Assembly: GCA_946894095.1 (NCBI GenBank)
Contig: OX335653.1
Span: 2,733,001 to 2,797,000, forward strand
Source: Incurvaria masculella
Taxonomy: Eukaryota > Arthropoda > Insecta > Lepidoptera > Incurvariidae
Direction: 5' to 3'
Length of the DNA stretch: 64,000 bases
The position numbers were made by a program, and so were the translations under genes. Position 1 is the stretch's first letter, and every line of letters starts with the position of its first letter. This document shows, in pieces, positions 53,501-59,734 of this stretch. Under the pieces are notes generated by a model. That model was not told the origin of the DNA. It saw only the letters and a list, made by a program, of their open reading frames with translations, and ran no database searches.

Positions 53501-54582
53501 AGACCGACATATTTAGCATCAGAGGGTCGGTCTCTAACATGTGAACCCAGATTCAGCCATTTACCTTATCGTGACCAAAAATGTCGTGACCTCCCGGAAT
53601 ATAATATTATAAACGCGTAAGTTTGTGAGTATGAATGGAAGTTTGTTACTCTTTCACGAAAAAATTACTAAACAAAGTTGGATGAAGCTTTACAATATTT
53701 AGGTAGGTTATTAGGTAGGTAGATTAGGTATGCACCAGAATAACATATAGGCTATAATTTATAAAGATGCTAACTGAGGTACCCGGCTCCGCTCGCCTCA
53801 ATGTCGTTTCGGACTCATGTCGGGCTGTACCTAACATTTTATGATATATAAGTTCTCCATACGAACTTTCACCCCTTTTGAATTTTGAATTTTGTTTTTT
53901 TGCCACAAAAAGTATAGAAAGAAAAACAAGAAAGTAATATTTTTTTATGTTTTTTAAATTCAAGTTCTTAATGAGACACCCAATACATTGAAGCAAAGCA
54001 TCGTAATTCGAAATTGAAAACATGCAAAAATAATTTGTATTTGGACATTCAAACCAGCGATCATCGGATTACACATTCTCGTGTAACCTCAAATCAAACT
54101 GGTATTTAACTGTTTTGTATAACTTCACAGCAGGCAGTAACACAGGGATCGTCTCCCGGAATAAATGCATTACAACCCTTAGAACGAAGAATGTTTGAGA
54201 ATGTTTCAGCAACGCATTGTAAGCTCTTACTAACCACCATTCTATTCTATGATCTAACCATGGATACTGACCTCAGATTCGAAAACTAAGGAGATGTGCC
54301 ATTTAGCGCGTTCCCTATGAGACCCGCTGTCTACCATTTTGGTTGAACTGACTTGGCGACCGCATTTCGGCGGCCGCCGTCCCACACGATTGTATGCACA
54401 ATTTGTCCATGCAACAGACCACATGACACTTCTGGTTACATTTCCCACCCGTGATACTGACCGTGCTGGTTGACGTGTTCAGTGAAGGAGCTGCCGCGGC
54501 CCCATGGCCCTTCGGTGTGCGCGCTCAGGGGGCGCACGAGCAGAGTGGCGATCGCGAGCACGACACAAACGCGCGACCACAT
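35438..54582 (-). CDS. Secreted animal heme peroxidase (chorion peroxidase/peroxinectin-like), 15 exons, complete
   Basis: Fifteen exons with consistent phases sum to 2379 nt, 792 residues plus stop. Order: signal peptide (residues 1-21, [20 protein letters not shown]), Cys-rich clip-like segment (about 50-102), helical linker, then the animal peroxidase domain from about 230. Landmarks are GQFLAHD with distal His 303, [10 protein letters not shown] at 457-466, RFGHSVV with proximal His 551, [11 protein letters not shown] in exon 12 and ARVVCDN in exon 14. Family members are secreted oxidases that cross-link eggshell or act in immunity. Three residues normally essential are changed: the heme-linked Asp is Ala (position 302), the catalytic Arg is His (446) and the heme-linked Glu is Gln (449). 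So peroxidase activity is doubtful. Exon 10 exists in two copies. Confidence 0.93.
35548..35945. repeat. Two SINE pieces head to head in peroxidase intron 14
   Basis: 35548-35655 is a plus-oriented 5S-like head (GGTTAGGCAATGCTGGGCGT, GGTCAGGTTCTGGGTGGG) with the front of the body. 35655-35945 is a minus-oriented SINE (TACTGGACATGAATGGCTAA at its tail) with a tRNA-like head near its right end. Confidence 0.65.
36052..36737 (-). repeat. Tandem array of peroxidase exon 14 tail plus donor (about 6-7 copies)
   Basis: Downstream of exon 14 (in transcription) its 3' end is repeated. The donor end reads on the plus strand CTCACCCGGGCAAG or a variant at about 36248, 36363, 36468, 36577 and 36656, against the true one at 36733. 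Each is followed by GGCAGAAGG-like sequence, a GCGCGCGTGCG block, GGCGTCGCTGTTGTCGCACA and GCACCATCGACACCNTCTT. Period is about 78-115 bp. The oldest copy (about 36052) has lost the donor. Confidence 0.85.
36738..36852 (-). CDS. Peroxidase exon 14
   Basis: The acceptor is TGTGCCCACAG before AGCAACTAG; the donor is CTTGCCCGG followed by GTGAGC. It encodes [20 protein letters not shown] then [17 protein letters not shown]. The A-R-(V/L)-(V/I)-CDN motif is conserved at this point in the family. It is the parent of the array at 36052-36737. Confidence 0.92.
36860..37484. other. Peroxidase intron 13; no gene
   Basis: AT-rich intron, nothing recognised beyond two diverged copies of ATCAGCTGTAAAGAGGC at about 37100 and 37215. 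Confidence 0.45.
37485..37689 (-). CDS. Peroxidase exon 13
   Basis: The acceptor is GAACCCAACAG before GCGGCTGATCGG; the donor is TTCACTGAAG followed by GTAGTG. It encodes [20 protein letters not shown], then [20 protein letters not shown] and [17 protein letters not shown]. The [11 protein letters not shown] and QF-RMR-GDR-FYE motifs are diagnostic of animal heme peroxidases. Confidence 0.95.
37800..38519 (-). repeat. Tandem array of peroxidase exon 12 tail plus donor (about 4 copies)
   Basis: Degenerate copies of the exon 12 3' end and following intron lie at about 37800-37930, 37945-38030, 38090-38200 and 38335-38470. Plus-strand marks are AAAGCGCCAACTAGGAACGC, AGAAGTTACCTTGGCC and GAACTGCGAGAAGCTAGTG. 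In three copies the donor (minus strand GGCCNAG then GTAACT or a variant) survives, and two read GTAACT. The true donor reads GTTACT. Confidence 0.8.
38520..38678 (-). CDS. Peroxidase exon 12
   Basis: The acceptor is ATATTTTTCCAG before CTGACCCGA; the donor is GCCAAG followed by GTTACT, a poor match to consensus. It encodes [20 protein letters not shown] then [20 protein letters not shown]. The N-(I/V)[11 protein letters not shown] motif is one of the most conserved in animal peroxidases. It is the parent of the array at 37800-38519. Confidence 0.95.
39110..39190 (+). repeat. SINE tail fragment
   Basis: GAAGGTCCTGCCATGGCACA and GTGGCGTATTAGGCTAAGAT are the 3' part of the SINE body. Confidence 0.55.
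39222..39594 (-). repeat. 5S rRNA-headed SINE, full length, in peroxidase intron 11
   Basis: Tail TTTTTTTATGTGACTGGATG, body, then the head CGTTGCTTAACTTCGGAGAG ending CCACTGAGGCC. It is close to the other three full 5S-headed copies. Confidence 0.88.
39726..40427. mobile_element. MITE of the 5526 family, split by a nested element
   Basis: The left end AGTCTGAGTTCTCACCTAAA and the reverse complement of the right end AGTCTCAGTTCTCACCTAAA are the inverted repeats. The two halves correspond to 5526-5833 with the 39824-40185 element inserted. Confidence 0.8.
39824..40185. mobile_element. Nested TTAA MITE, TIR GGMTGTTCCGACCCATA
   Basis: Flanked by TTAA on both sides (39820-39823, 40186-40189). 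The left end GGCTGTTCCGACCCATATAAAG and the reverse complement of the right end GGATGTTCCGACCCATACAAAG (given in part: 19 of 22 or better match). Size and target site fit a piggyBac-type non-autonomous element. Relatives are at 32436 and 30430. Confidence 0.82.
40471..40624 (-). CDS. Peroxidase exon 11
   Basis: The acceptor is CCTTCACTACAG before GATACCGGG; the donor is ACCGAGGCA followed by GTGAGA. It encodes [20 protein letters not shown] then [20 protein letters not shown] and [11 protein letters not shown]. The F-P..GL....AD-F-TE pattern follows the proximal His region in the family. Confidence 0.93.
40756..41165 (-). repeat. tRNA-headed SINE, full length, in peroxidase intron 10
   Basis: Same layout as 24805-25222: tail CATGCAGCCTGACATGGGTG, body, and a head whose minus strand gives TAGCCTAGTGGCGT as box A. 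It ends 15 bp from the start of the exon 10 duplication. Confidence 0.85.
41261..41411 (-). CDS. Peroxidase exon 10b, downstream duplicate
   Basis: Same reading as exon 10a except one Gly to Ser change (DYGAD to DYSAD) and one silent change. Acceptor GTACCAG and donor GTAAGC are intact, but the acceptor lacks a pyrimidine tract because it follows duplicated intron sequence. At 151 nt, using both copies in one transcript would shift the frame, so it can only replace 10a or be skipped. Confidence 0.6.
41506..41656 (-). CDS. Peroxidase exon 10a: proximal heme histidine
   Basis: The acceptor is TAACGTCGGTACCAG before GGCCGCAG, preceded by GTTTTG; the donor is AAGCTCAC followed by GTAAGC. It encodes [20 protein letters not shown] then [20 protein letters not shown] and [13 protein letters not shown] carries the proximal heme ligand (His 551) and the Arg three residues before it. 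Chosen as the main copy because of its better acceptor. Confidence 0.92.
41694..41804. mobile_element. MITE, CGTATTCAGAG family
   Basis: CGTATTCAGAGTGGGCGGAC at the left and GACAGGTGCTCTCTGAATACG (given in part) at the right form inverted ends of about 12 bp; the related copy is 25968-26084. Confidence 0.72.
41971..42312 (+). mobile_element. MITE, CCCGTACACGGGCAA family, complete
   Basis: Left end CGTACCCGTACACGGGCAAC and right end AATTGCCCGTGTACGGCCAC are inverted repeats. The interior holds GCAATTAATTGCCCGCATGT. Copies: 12455-12785 and 46914-47277. Confidence 0.75.
42628..42915 (+). pseudogene. Non-LTR retrotransposon ORF tail, second copy
   Basis: Open from about 42601 to a stop at 42840: [20 protein letters not shown] then [20 protein letters not shown] and [18 protein letters not shown]. 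It aligns with 4670-4884 at high identity, and both share the following non-coding tail (CCCAACATATTTCATTGGAT). It lies in peroxidase intron 9. Confidence 0.72.
42920..43380. other. Peroxidase intron 9; SINE scrap at about 43320-43365
   Basis: CGTCTTTCCTCCAGTTCAATGTAGCCGTGC (in part) is a short SINE body piece. Nothing else recognised. Confidence 0.45.
43381..43440 (+). repeat. Interstitial telomeric repeat (GTTAG)12
   Basis: Twelve perfect GTTAG units, 60 bp, equal to the insect telomere repeat TTAGG in this orientation. It lies 63 bp downstream of the exon 9 donor in the intron of the peroxidase gene. Confidence 0.95.
43504..43701 (-). CDS. Peroxidase exon 9: catalytic-site region with substitutions
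   Basis: The acceptor is TTCACTCCAG before GTGACGACC; the donor is GTCGTTG followed by GTGAGA. It encodes [20 protein letters not shown] then [20 protein letters not shown] and [20 protein letters not shown]. The usual GD-x-R-x-x-E site reads GDDHVNQ, replacing the catalytic Arg with His and the heme-ester Glu with Gln. Confidence 0.95.
44708..44900 (-). CDS. Peroxidase exon 8: calcium-loop region
   Basis: The acceptor is TGAAATAAACAG before ATGAACGGC; the donor is GCTTCAG followed by GTAGCG. It encodes [20 protein letters not shown] then [20 protein letters not shown] and [16 protein letters not shown]-x-x-x-D-x-S-x-(V/I)-YGS is the conserved calcium-binding loop. Confidence 0.94.
45409..45602 (-). 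CDS. Peroxidase exon 7
   Basis: The acceptor is CATTGCAG before GCAATGGT; the donor is GCCAGACAG followed by GTCGGT. It encodes [20 protein letters not shown] then [20 protein letters not shown] and [13 protein letters not shown]. It is Cys-rich, as in insect peroxidases between the distal His and the calcium loop. The join with exon 8 reads GYARQMNGVT. Confidence 0.94.
45605..46139. other. Peroxidase intron 6; no gene
   Basis: Nothing recognised. Confidence 0.4.
46140..46515 (+). repeat. tRNA-headed SINE, full length, plus orientation
   Basis: The head has box A TAGCTTAGTGGCGCAGTGG and box B GGGGTTCAAATCCCCG, a clear tRNA promoter. Then come the body (CATGGTTCGGAATCCAT, GGGTTAAGCCCGCCCTGG, GCATTGGATGAAT, GTGTTGGGCTCAT) and tail ATTAGCCATCAATATACAGT. 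Confidence 0.85.
46646..46819 (-). CDS. Peroxidase exon 6: distal histidine
   Basis: The acceptor is GTCTCCGTAG before GGACGTGG; the donor is ACGCTGG followed by GTATTA. It encodes [20 protein letters not shown] then [20 protein letters not shown] and [19 protein letters not shown]-x3-HD holds the distal Gln and His; the position before His, normally Asp, is Ala. Confidence 0.95.
46914..47277 (-). mobile_element. MITE, CCCGTACACGGGCAA family, in peroxidase intron 5
   Basis: Ends AAAGGTGCCCGTACACGGGC and GCCCGTGTACGGGTACCTT are inverted repeats. It lies 16 bp from the exon 5 boundary and fills most of the intron. Confidence 0.78.
47294..47440 (-). CDS. Peroxidase exon 5: start of the peroxidase domain
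   Basis: The phase requires the acceptor TATGCCGGCAG before GTCCGTTC; the earlier CTGCAG 21 nt upstream would give the wrong frame. The donor is GGAGACG followed by GTAGGG. It encodes [20 protein letters not shown] then [20 protein letters not shown] and [11 protein letters not shown]-x-x-DG-x-CN..P-WG is the classic opening of the domain. Confidence 0.92.
47485..47620 (+). repeat. Single arm of the 53049 foldback family
   Basis: AGACTAGAAGGTCGCGACAA, AACGATAACGTAAATGGCT, CCCTCTGAAGCTAAATGTGT and CAAGTGGTTGCGTTACGTAG match the left arm of 53049-53585. Confidence 0.65.
47625..49020. other. Peroxidase intron 4; no gene
   Basis: Nothing coding. The last 130 bp hold part of the dispersed repeat with GGATCTCTCACAAGAGATA and GTTTGTATGGGGAGTTG, also seen near 7640-7700. 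Confidence 0.45.
49021..49162 (-). CDS. Peroxidase exon 4: linker
   Basis: The acceptor is TTATAAATTTCAG before TCCACGAAG; the donor is ACTGACA followed by GTGAGT. It encodes [20 protein letters not shown] then [20 protein letters not shown]. It is helical and hydrophilic, with no known motif; it precedes the peroxidase domain. Confidence 0.88.
49230..49870 (+). pseudogene. Jockey-like LINE reverse transcriptase C-terminal fragment
   Basis: The plus strand reads [20 protein letters not shown] then [14 protein letters not shown], a stop, [20 protein letters not shown] and [32 protein letters not shown]. This is the thumb and C-terminal part of jockey-type LINE ORF2. An in-frame stop and later frameshifts show it is dead. 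Lies in peroxidase intron 3, opposite strand. Confidence 0.78.
50012..50138. mobile_element. Hairpin MITE with near-perfect 47-bp arms, copy 1
   Basis: CGTGTATTCTTGGCATTCAG..TTAACAG on the left is mirrored on the right, with a 23-nt loop TAATGTCAAAGTAAATTC plus TTCTT. A nearly identical copy is 51420-51548. It ends 30 bp from peroxidase exon 3. Confidence 0.88.
50168..50337 (-). CDS. Peroxidase exon 3: Ala/Arg-rich linker
   Basis: The acceptor is CAATCCCGCAG before GCGCGGGC; the donor is CATCACATG followed by GTGAGC. It encodes [20 protein letters not shown] then [20 protein letters not shown] and [13 protein letters not shown]. It is very GC-rich. A linker of this kind between the Cys-rich segment and the catalytic domain is usual in insect peroxidases, with low conservation. 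Confidence 0.88.
50457..51265 (+). mobile_element. Non-autonomous hAT-type element with 8-bp target duplication
   Basis: Ends CAGTGGCGTAACAATAGGG and (reverse complement) CAGTGGCGTAACTATACCA. The 8-bp duplication ATTGTACG lies at 50449-50456 and 51266-51273. An 809-bp AT-rich interior with (TTA)n at about 51177-51193 and GGGCCC blocks near both ends. The 8-bp duplication and CAGTGGCG ends fit the hAT superfamily. Confidence 0.88.
51420..51548. mobile_element. Hairpin MITE with near-perfect 47-bp arms, copy 2
   Basis: Same as 50012-50138 except a C for A in the left arm (CATTCCGTC against CATTCAGTC), in peroxidase intron 2. Confidence 0.88.
51640..51960 (+). repeat. Dispersed repeat with GACGGACGGAC core
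   Basis: AACTAGCCAAGTGCCAGTCG, CGCACATGAAGGGTTCCGTA, TGACAGACGGACGGACGGAC and GGGTTCCGTTGGAACCCTTT. Longest copy of the family in the window. Confidence 0.7.
52480..52695 (+). repeat. Dispersed repeat with GACGGACGGAC core
   Basis: ACCGGCCAAGTGCGAGTCGG, GAAAGGTTCCGTACCATCGT, GATACAGCCCTGTGACGGAC and CACCCTTTGGGTACG. It lies next to peroxidase exon 2. Confidence 0.7.
52796..52981 (-). CDS. Peroxidase exon 2: Cys-rich clip-like segment
   Basis: The acceptor is GAGTGTTCCAG before CAGGTTCGG (a NAGNAG site, so exon may start at 52981 or 52978); the donor is CCACGCCA followed by GTATGT. It encodes [20 protein letters not shown] then [20 protein letters not shown] and [20 protein letters not shown]. 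Seven cysteines ending in CC resemble a clip or clip-like domain, found before the catalytic domain in some insect peroxidases. Confidence 0.88.
53049..53585. mobile_element. Foldback MITE with about 120-bp arms
   Basis: The left arm (GGAGGTCGCGACAAAAATAG, AAATGGCTGAAACTGG, ACCCTCTGAAGCTAAATGTG, CAAGTGGTTGCGTT) is mirrored on the right (AACGCAACCACTTAGCACGG..TCGTGACCTCC). A single arm is at 47485. Confidence 0.75.
53590..53900. repeat. Scrambled Helitron fragment
   Basis: 53610-53760 matches the Helitron 5' region (GTTTGTTACTCTTTCACGAA, AATAACATATAGGCTATAAT). It then joins 53770-53900, an inverted 3' end (GGTACCCGGCTCCGCTCG). The two ends face each other, so this is a rearranged remnant. Confidence 0.65.
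54462..54582 (-). CDS. Peroxidase exon 1: start codon and signal peptide
   Basis: AGCCAGGGATGTGG starts [20 protein letters not shown] then [21 protein letters not shown] basic residue, a 15-residue hydrophobic core and LSA-type cleavage site predict secretion. The donor is CAGCACG followed by GTCAGT. No other in-frame ATG lies close upstream. Confidence 0.88.
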
Positions 54583-54765
54583 CCCTGGCTGCCGAGAGCG
54601 GCCGTGCGAAGTGAGTGGAGTGTGACAGGTGGAGGTGACCTAGGCGAGAAATGTTCGATGTGGGTAGTTTGTGAAATGGGTGAGGAGACAACGCAAATTG
54701 GCCGCCTAGGCAGGTGGTAGGATTTCGCCCCTCCCCCCTGAGCGAAATCCTAGCAAGTTAGACAA
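54583..54765 (-). promoter_or_regulatory. Probable 5' UTR/promoter of the peroxidase, with a GCGAAATCCT hairpin
   Basis: The region upstream of the start is GC-richer than its surroundings. At about 54718-54752, TAGGATTTCGC and GCGAAATCCTA are perfect 11-bp arms around CCCTCCCCCCTGA. No TATA box is visible. Confidence 0.35.
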
Positions 54766-54769
54766 TTTG

Positions 54770-55070
54770 CGGATGAGCAAAACGTTAATTACCACAGATT
54801 TTAATGAAATTACACACTCGATGGCCGAGAAAAGCAGCTCCCCCAGCTTGATTTCTTTTTCAAAATGGGAGTCATTGCATCCAATCAATCATCAGTCGAA
54901 ATAAAGTGAGGTGATCGAGTTCCATACAATGCCTCGTGCATGTTTCCTCAGTCAAATTGAGAAAAAAAATCATGAAATTTGCACGTGAAATTAATCAACT
55001 GAGCGCTACGTCCGTACGTTTTGATTTTTTTTATAACTTATCTTATATCCGTGATATAGACCTTTAAATA
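54770..55070. other. No gene recognised
   Basis: Unassigned intergenic sequence. Confidence 0.4.
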
Positions 55071-55074
55071 CCTA

Positions 55075-55245
55075 AATAAACCTCTAAAATACATACACAC
55101 TATGTGAAAATTTCAGCTTCCTACCTATTACGGTTCATGAGATACAGCCCTGTGACAGACGGACGGACGGACGGACGGACAGTGGAGGCTTAGTAATAGG
55201 GTTCCGTTTTCACCCTTTGGGTACGGAACCCTAAAAATAAAAAAA
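55075..55245 (+). repeat. Dispersed repeat with GACGGACGGAC core
   Basis: CACACTATGTGAAAATTTCA, GATACAGCCCTGTGACAGAC, four GACG units and GGGTTCCGTTTTCACCCTTT ending GGGTACGGAACCC. Confidence 0.7.
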
Positions 55246-55264
55246 AAGTCAAAAAAAAAACATA

Positions 55265-55560
55265 ATTTATAGACCAGTGAAGTTATTTTTACGGGTTCTT
55301 CTCAAGGAGGTGAAGTCACCTCCATGGTTCTTCTTCACTGGTTGATCGAATCCGCGGATCAAACAAATTGTGACATGACTAAGGGCCGAGTGCACGAACG
55401 TACAAAAAATCAAAATCAACGTCAAAGTATGATCAAACACGTCTCTTTGTGTGGCCAGTATGGAAGGTACTCTATGCGGATCACTAAAAGTGACGTGTTT
55501 GTACATTGATTAACTCGGCTGTCTCTTCGTCCAACCGGGGCTTAGTGTAGTTTGACTACC
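55265..55560. repeat. Small inverted repeat (ACCAGTGAAG / CTTCACTGGT)
   Basis: GACCAGTGAAG at 55272 and CTTCACTGGTT at 55333 bracket GGAGGTGA and TCACCTCC, a short foldback. The remainder is unassigned. Confidence 0.4.
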
Positions 55561-55796
55561 AGAAGTTGAATAAATAAATGAAATTAAATTCATGTTATGT
55601 AGAAAATGTCAGAAAAATATTTCTTAATTTGGCTGAGGAAACAGGCACGAGCCATTGTATGGACCTCGATCACCCCATTATACTCTTAAACCAACAAATA
55701 CTATTTTCACTTTTCAAAAAGGAGTCCATTATTTTAGTTACGGTTATTATAGATTTATCTCCTTTTTTCTTCAGGCGAAAAATACGGAACATACAT

Positions 55797-58049
55797 ATCC
55801 CAAGTAACAATTTTTGCGGATAGAGGTTCTGGAACTTGCCAATTGGTAATAAATAGGTAATATAATAGCATGTCACTTAACATGTAGTAAATTTTAAGCA
55901 TCATTTGTTGCCAAAAGGATTTAGAACCTAAAGGTTCTAATAATTAGCCACGACAACCTCCTGATGACTTAAGTTCAAGACCAAAAAAGGCACTTGCCTA
56001 ATGGCCCTATTACGGTTATATTTAAGCCACTTTTTAGCACTGTGGTGCCATTTTATGACCAATTAAAGACCATTTGGCTTTTAACATGCTTATTTGAGAC
56101 CAACAAGCTCTAACAACCAGAAAGCACTTTTAAAGACCATTATGTGGCTTTATGGCAAAAAGGCAGAACCCGTCAGAACCTATTTCGGACTATTTGGCCC
56201 GATTCGTTGCTGTTTGGCCATTATTACGTCAAAATGGTTAGCGCGAAGACCAACTAGTTTTTTTTTGTGGCTTCATCGAGTACAAATGACTAAGTGTATA
56301 TCAATGAGTTTAGACTCACCAGACAGATAGGCTTATCTATTATGATGAGTGAAATTCATTCTCAACTGGAATACAGCAGGTTGCTGTTTCCAGGTAAAAT
56401 AAATTATAATGTGAACTTTGAAAATAACCTGTGGAAAATTTAAGATAAAGGCGAAGCGAAATATTATTTAGATTCTAAACCTAATTAGTTGAGTTTTAAA
56501 CTTTTTAAGCAATTTCAGCTTGCTTTACAGAGGGTACCTGATAGTAAACTACTTCATTGTTTTTTTTTAAGTAACTGGAAATAGATGGCTATACCACATT
56601 CATGGTACTAGCCCAACACATCGCATTCTTTAATAAATAGACCTTAGACCTTCCCTTTATACTTAATCTTTTCATCAAATGCGCTGGTATCAGCCTGGGC
56701 AGTCTTAACCCTTGAAGAGGGGACATAACACGATTTAAATCATCTAACTTATTTAGATGATTTAAATAGTGGTATGTCGGCGAATTTAACTTTTATGAAT
56801 TGGAAATAGACTGTGATATAAAGGCGATGGATGGTGCGTAATATTTTATCAGGACGGCGGATAACCTCTTGGGTCGAAACTGAAATACTAAAACAGCCAA
56901 CAATAATTCGGATCGCAATGCTGCTATGTAGAATTTCTTAAATCGCTGGTCGGACACAACTTACATAGTTTTACAATAGTTGTTAGTGTGCACATTTGGC
57001 AAACGCGCATGCTTATTGGCCTTAAATAGGCCTCTGGGTTGATAAGCAATGGCTTATTCAAAACCAACTGGCCACTATAAATGCTAACTGGCCACAAAAA
57101 ATGCCAACTTAGTTTGAAATGGCGATACTGTGACAAAACCAGAATGCATGATGGCCAAGAGGCCATATTTAAGCATTTTTCGTAGCCTCTTGGTTATCTT
57201 GATCATCCGCAATTTTTCAATTGTGAATTTGGTATTTAAAATCATTTTAATTAAATAATAAACGGTTAAAATTTTATTCCGTTATTGTTTTTGACTTGAA
57301 CTGCTCGAGTTGCACATTTTCATGTGTAATACTTTTACGTTTAGAATTTTTTGTTATTTACGAAACTATTTATTTTTTATTAATGTTAATAATCTAGGGG
57401 GCGCACTTGTTCATAATGCATATAATATAGCATTTCATCGACAAACTTGGCTTCCCAGACAAACTTACGCGTAGGTGTCCACAACTAGCAATGTTTTACT
57501 TACGCCTTGCCGCCATGTAACAACCAAGCTTGCATGAGTGTGCCTTGTAAACAAGTTAGCGGCCATCGATGGTTGCAACAACCAAAAATACGTGCTAAAC
57601 GAATTGCTTTCGTGCCGTCGGCGGGTTCTAGCAAAAAAAGATACCCGGTAATAGCAAAAAAATGGTTTTTATTTGGTCATAAAGAAGCATTCAAGAGCTC
57701 CTACATGCCAAACAGATGGCTAACAGGCACATTTATAGCCCGCGCGGAAGCCAATTGGTCATATCTTAGCCCGCGCCGGGACTGACAGAACCACGCGCTG
57801 GCTAATAGGCCATATTTTAGCCCTCGTCGTGAATATTTCCTTGCTAACAGGTCAGGGCTAAATAGTCATTAGGAGGTTGTTAGGAGGTTGTCGTGGCTGG
57901 GCCCTTTTGGTCACCAGGACCTATCCAGGAGGTTGTTTATACCAATATATGCGCTCGTTTGTGCTAATAGGTTCTGAGGTGTTGAAGTCTTAAATAGCTC
58001 CTAGGGCCTTTTTATTGCCAATTCAGAACCAAAATTGCTGCTTGGGATG
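55797..58049. mobile_element. Large foldback-type DNA element, TIR ATCCCAAGYARCAATTTT
   Basis: The left end ATCCCAAGTAACAATTTTTG and the reverse complement of the right end ATCCCAAGCAGCAATTTTGG match. Imperfect inversion continues about 200 bp inward (CCACGACAACCTCCTGATGA left, AGGAGGTTGTCGTGGCTGG right). The interior is full of short variant words around GGCCATATTTAGCC. It contains a nested, broken SINE at about 56560-56740. No transposase seen. Confidence 0.6.
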
Positions 58050-58254
58050 ACAGTAACAATTACATTAACCAGAGATATTGCACCCCACCCTTAGTATTGA
58101 AGCTGTTCTCACTCGATTTAAATCTTTCAATTCGCTTTTGGGATGTGAATGAGTCACTAAAATTGTCTAAAATATTTTTTTCTTTATCTTATCATGGCCT
58201 TAAACCGCGAAAAGATAAAACAATTTTAAAATAAGAACACGATTTTGTGACTCG

Positions 58255-58752
58255 GGAGGACAAACGGAGGATAGAGGGAGAGAGGAACTTATATTAACTC
58301 ATATTACTGAGGATCGCAGCATGACACTGTGCGGGGAAACGGGGGGAAAATCGCTTCATGGTGGGGTCATGCACCGCCCATTTTTGCGAAATACATCTAC
58401 CGGAAGAATCGATATTCTGGTAGCAGCTATTCGGAGAGCTATACTTAGTGGTTACAAGACTACAACTAAATGGCGCCTTTTAAATTTTACTTATTATTTG
58501 TTCTATAAAAAAACCTTATAAATACAATCTATACCCTTCATCGGATTCAAATAATTTTAATTCAAAAATGTCATTAAAATTTGCATCATGAGATCAACAT
58601 TTCTTACCGTAAAACGAAAATTATTGCGCGCCATCTATTGGCACATAGCAAGGGCAATACATCGATACAATGCTCGAACCATCGACCCACTTGGTGGACA
58701 CATACTCAGTTTGCTTAGTTAGACCATCTCCTCTCTACCTCTATCCTCCGTG
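58255..58752. mobile_element. Foldback MITE, arms CGGAGGATAGAGG
   Basis: CGGAGGATAGAGGGAGAGAGG at 58265 and its near complement CCTCTCTACCTCTATCCTCCG ending 58751 (arms given in part) bracket about 450 bp. The 66-codon open frame inside (58321-58521) has no known motif. Confidence 0.55.
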
Positions 58753-58754
58753 GG

Positions 58755-59220
58755 AGGACATCATGAAGTCCAAAAAGCACAATGTCCAAAACCCATACTG
58801 TCCAAAACACTTATCAATACGGATAATTTCAATTAGATTAGGTTAGGTTAGATTATATACATTTTATAACACACACGAAAAATATATACTTTTGGATATT
58901 ATAGATTTTGCACCTTATGCTATATGGACTTTATGAAGGCGACCCAATGCAGGTGGATGCAATCGTCTAACCAAACAACCTCGTTTGAGCTTCATTGCGA
59001 ACACTTTGATCAGTGAAAGTGCGGGGAATGTATGAATACTTGAAATTTTGAATCAGTTTTTTGAAAATCAACATTTTCCTTTAGTTTGCTGTGTAACACT
59101 GGTGAAATAATAAAGTATGCGGTTTTTTTCTCAAAATCAACGAGAAAAATCTAATAATGCAGTTTTGGTTTCTATCGAAATCGGCCTAATGACTCCTTCA
59201 GTGTTTTTCGCTATTTTTAT
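58755..59220. other. No gene recognised
   Basis: AT-rich; one short TTAGGTTAGG run near 58840. Confidence 0.4.
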
Positions 59221-59221
59221 T

Positions 59222-59345
59222 AGCCAGTCCTAGGTTGACTTAAGTAAATATATAAGTATATAGTAAATAGTATAAAGTAAATATATAAATATATAAGTAA
59301 ATAGTACGAAAAAGTATATTTACTTAAGTCAACCTAGGACTGGCT
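59222..59345. mobile_element. Hairpin element with perfect 31-bp arms
   Basis: AGCCAGTCCTAGGTTGACTT.. at 59222-59252 is exactly complementary to 59315-59345. The centre is built of TATATAAGTAAATAG words. Confidence 0.82.
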
Positions 59346-59540
59346 CTAGCGTCTGATGCCAAATACGATTTTGGTGATGATGGCAATATGTTTGATTGTT
59401 CAATCTTTGCAGTCAATGTCCGCAACGCAGATGAAGCGTTAAATCAATGTACGTAGGTATAATCTTAAATACTGTGTTAGTAGGAGGCATTCATTACGGG
59501 AAGAGGGACTGTAGGAGAATTCCAAATTATGGATATACAG

Positions 59541-59730
59541 CCAGTGGCGAAATTGGTAGACGCAATACCCGCGAATGGTATGTTTTGCTGGTTCGGGTCC
59601 AGCCTTGCAGTATATTCGTAAAGTAGTTCTTTTTACTGGGCTCTTTCTTCAATTAATGTGTCCTTGCTTCACGGTCGATTATACATACATACATGTCACA
59701 TTCCTTAATATTTTATATTGTAAAATCAAA
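59541..59730 (+). repeat. tRNA-headed SINE of a second family, LINE-type tail
   Basis: Box A TGGCGAAATTGG and box B GGTTCGGGTCC lie about 36 bp apart, as in a tRNA-derived pol III promoter. From about 59625 to 59705 the sequence (AGTTCTTTTTACTGGGCTCT, TTAATGTGTCCTTGCTTCAC, GGTCGATTATACATACATAC, ATGTCACATTCCTTA) matches the LINE 3' end at 16050-16130. Confidence 0.68.
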
Positions 59731-59734
59731 TCAA

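Noticed and set aside
58321..58521. 66-codon frame at 58321
   Set aside because: It lies inside a foldback MITE, without domain or partner.
59541..59605. A tRNA gene (Leu-like start)
   Set aside because: Box A and box B are present, but the ends cannot pair as an acceptor stem and no anticodon arm fits. It continues into a SINE tail.
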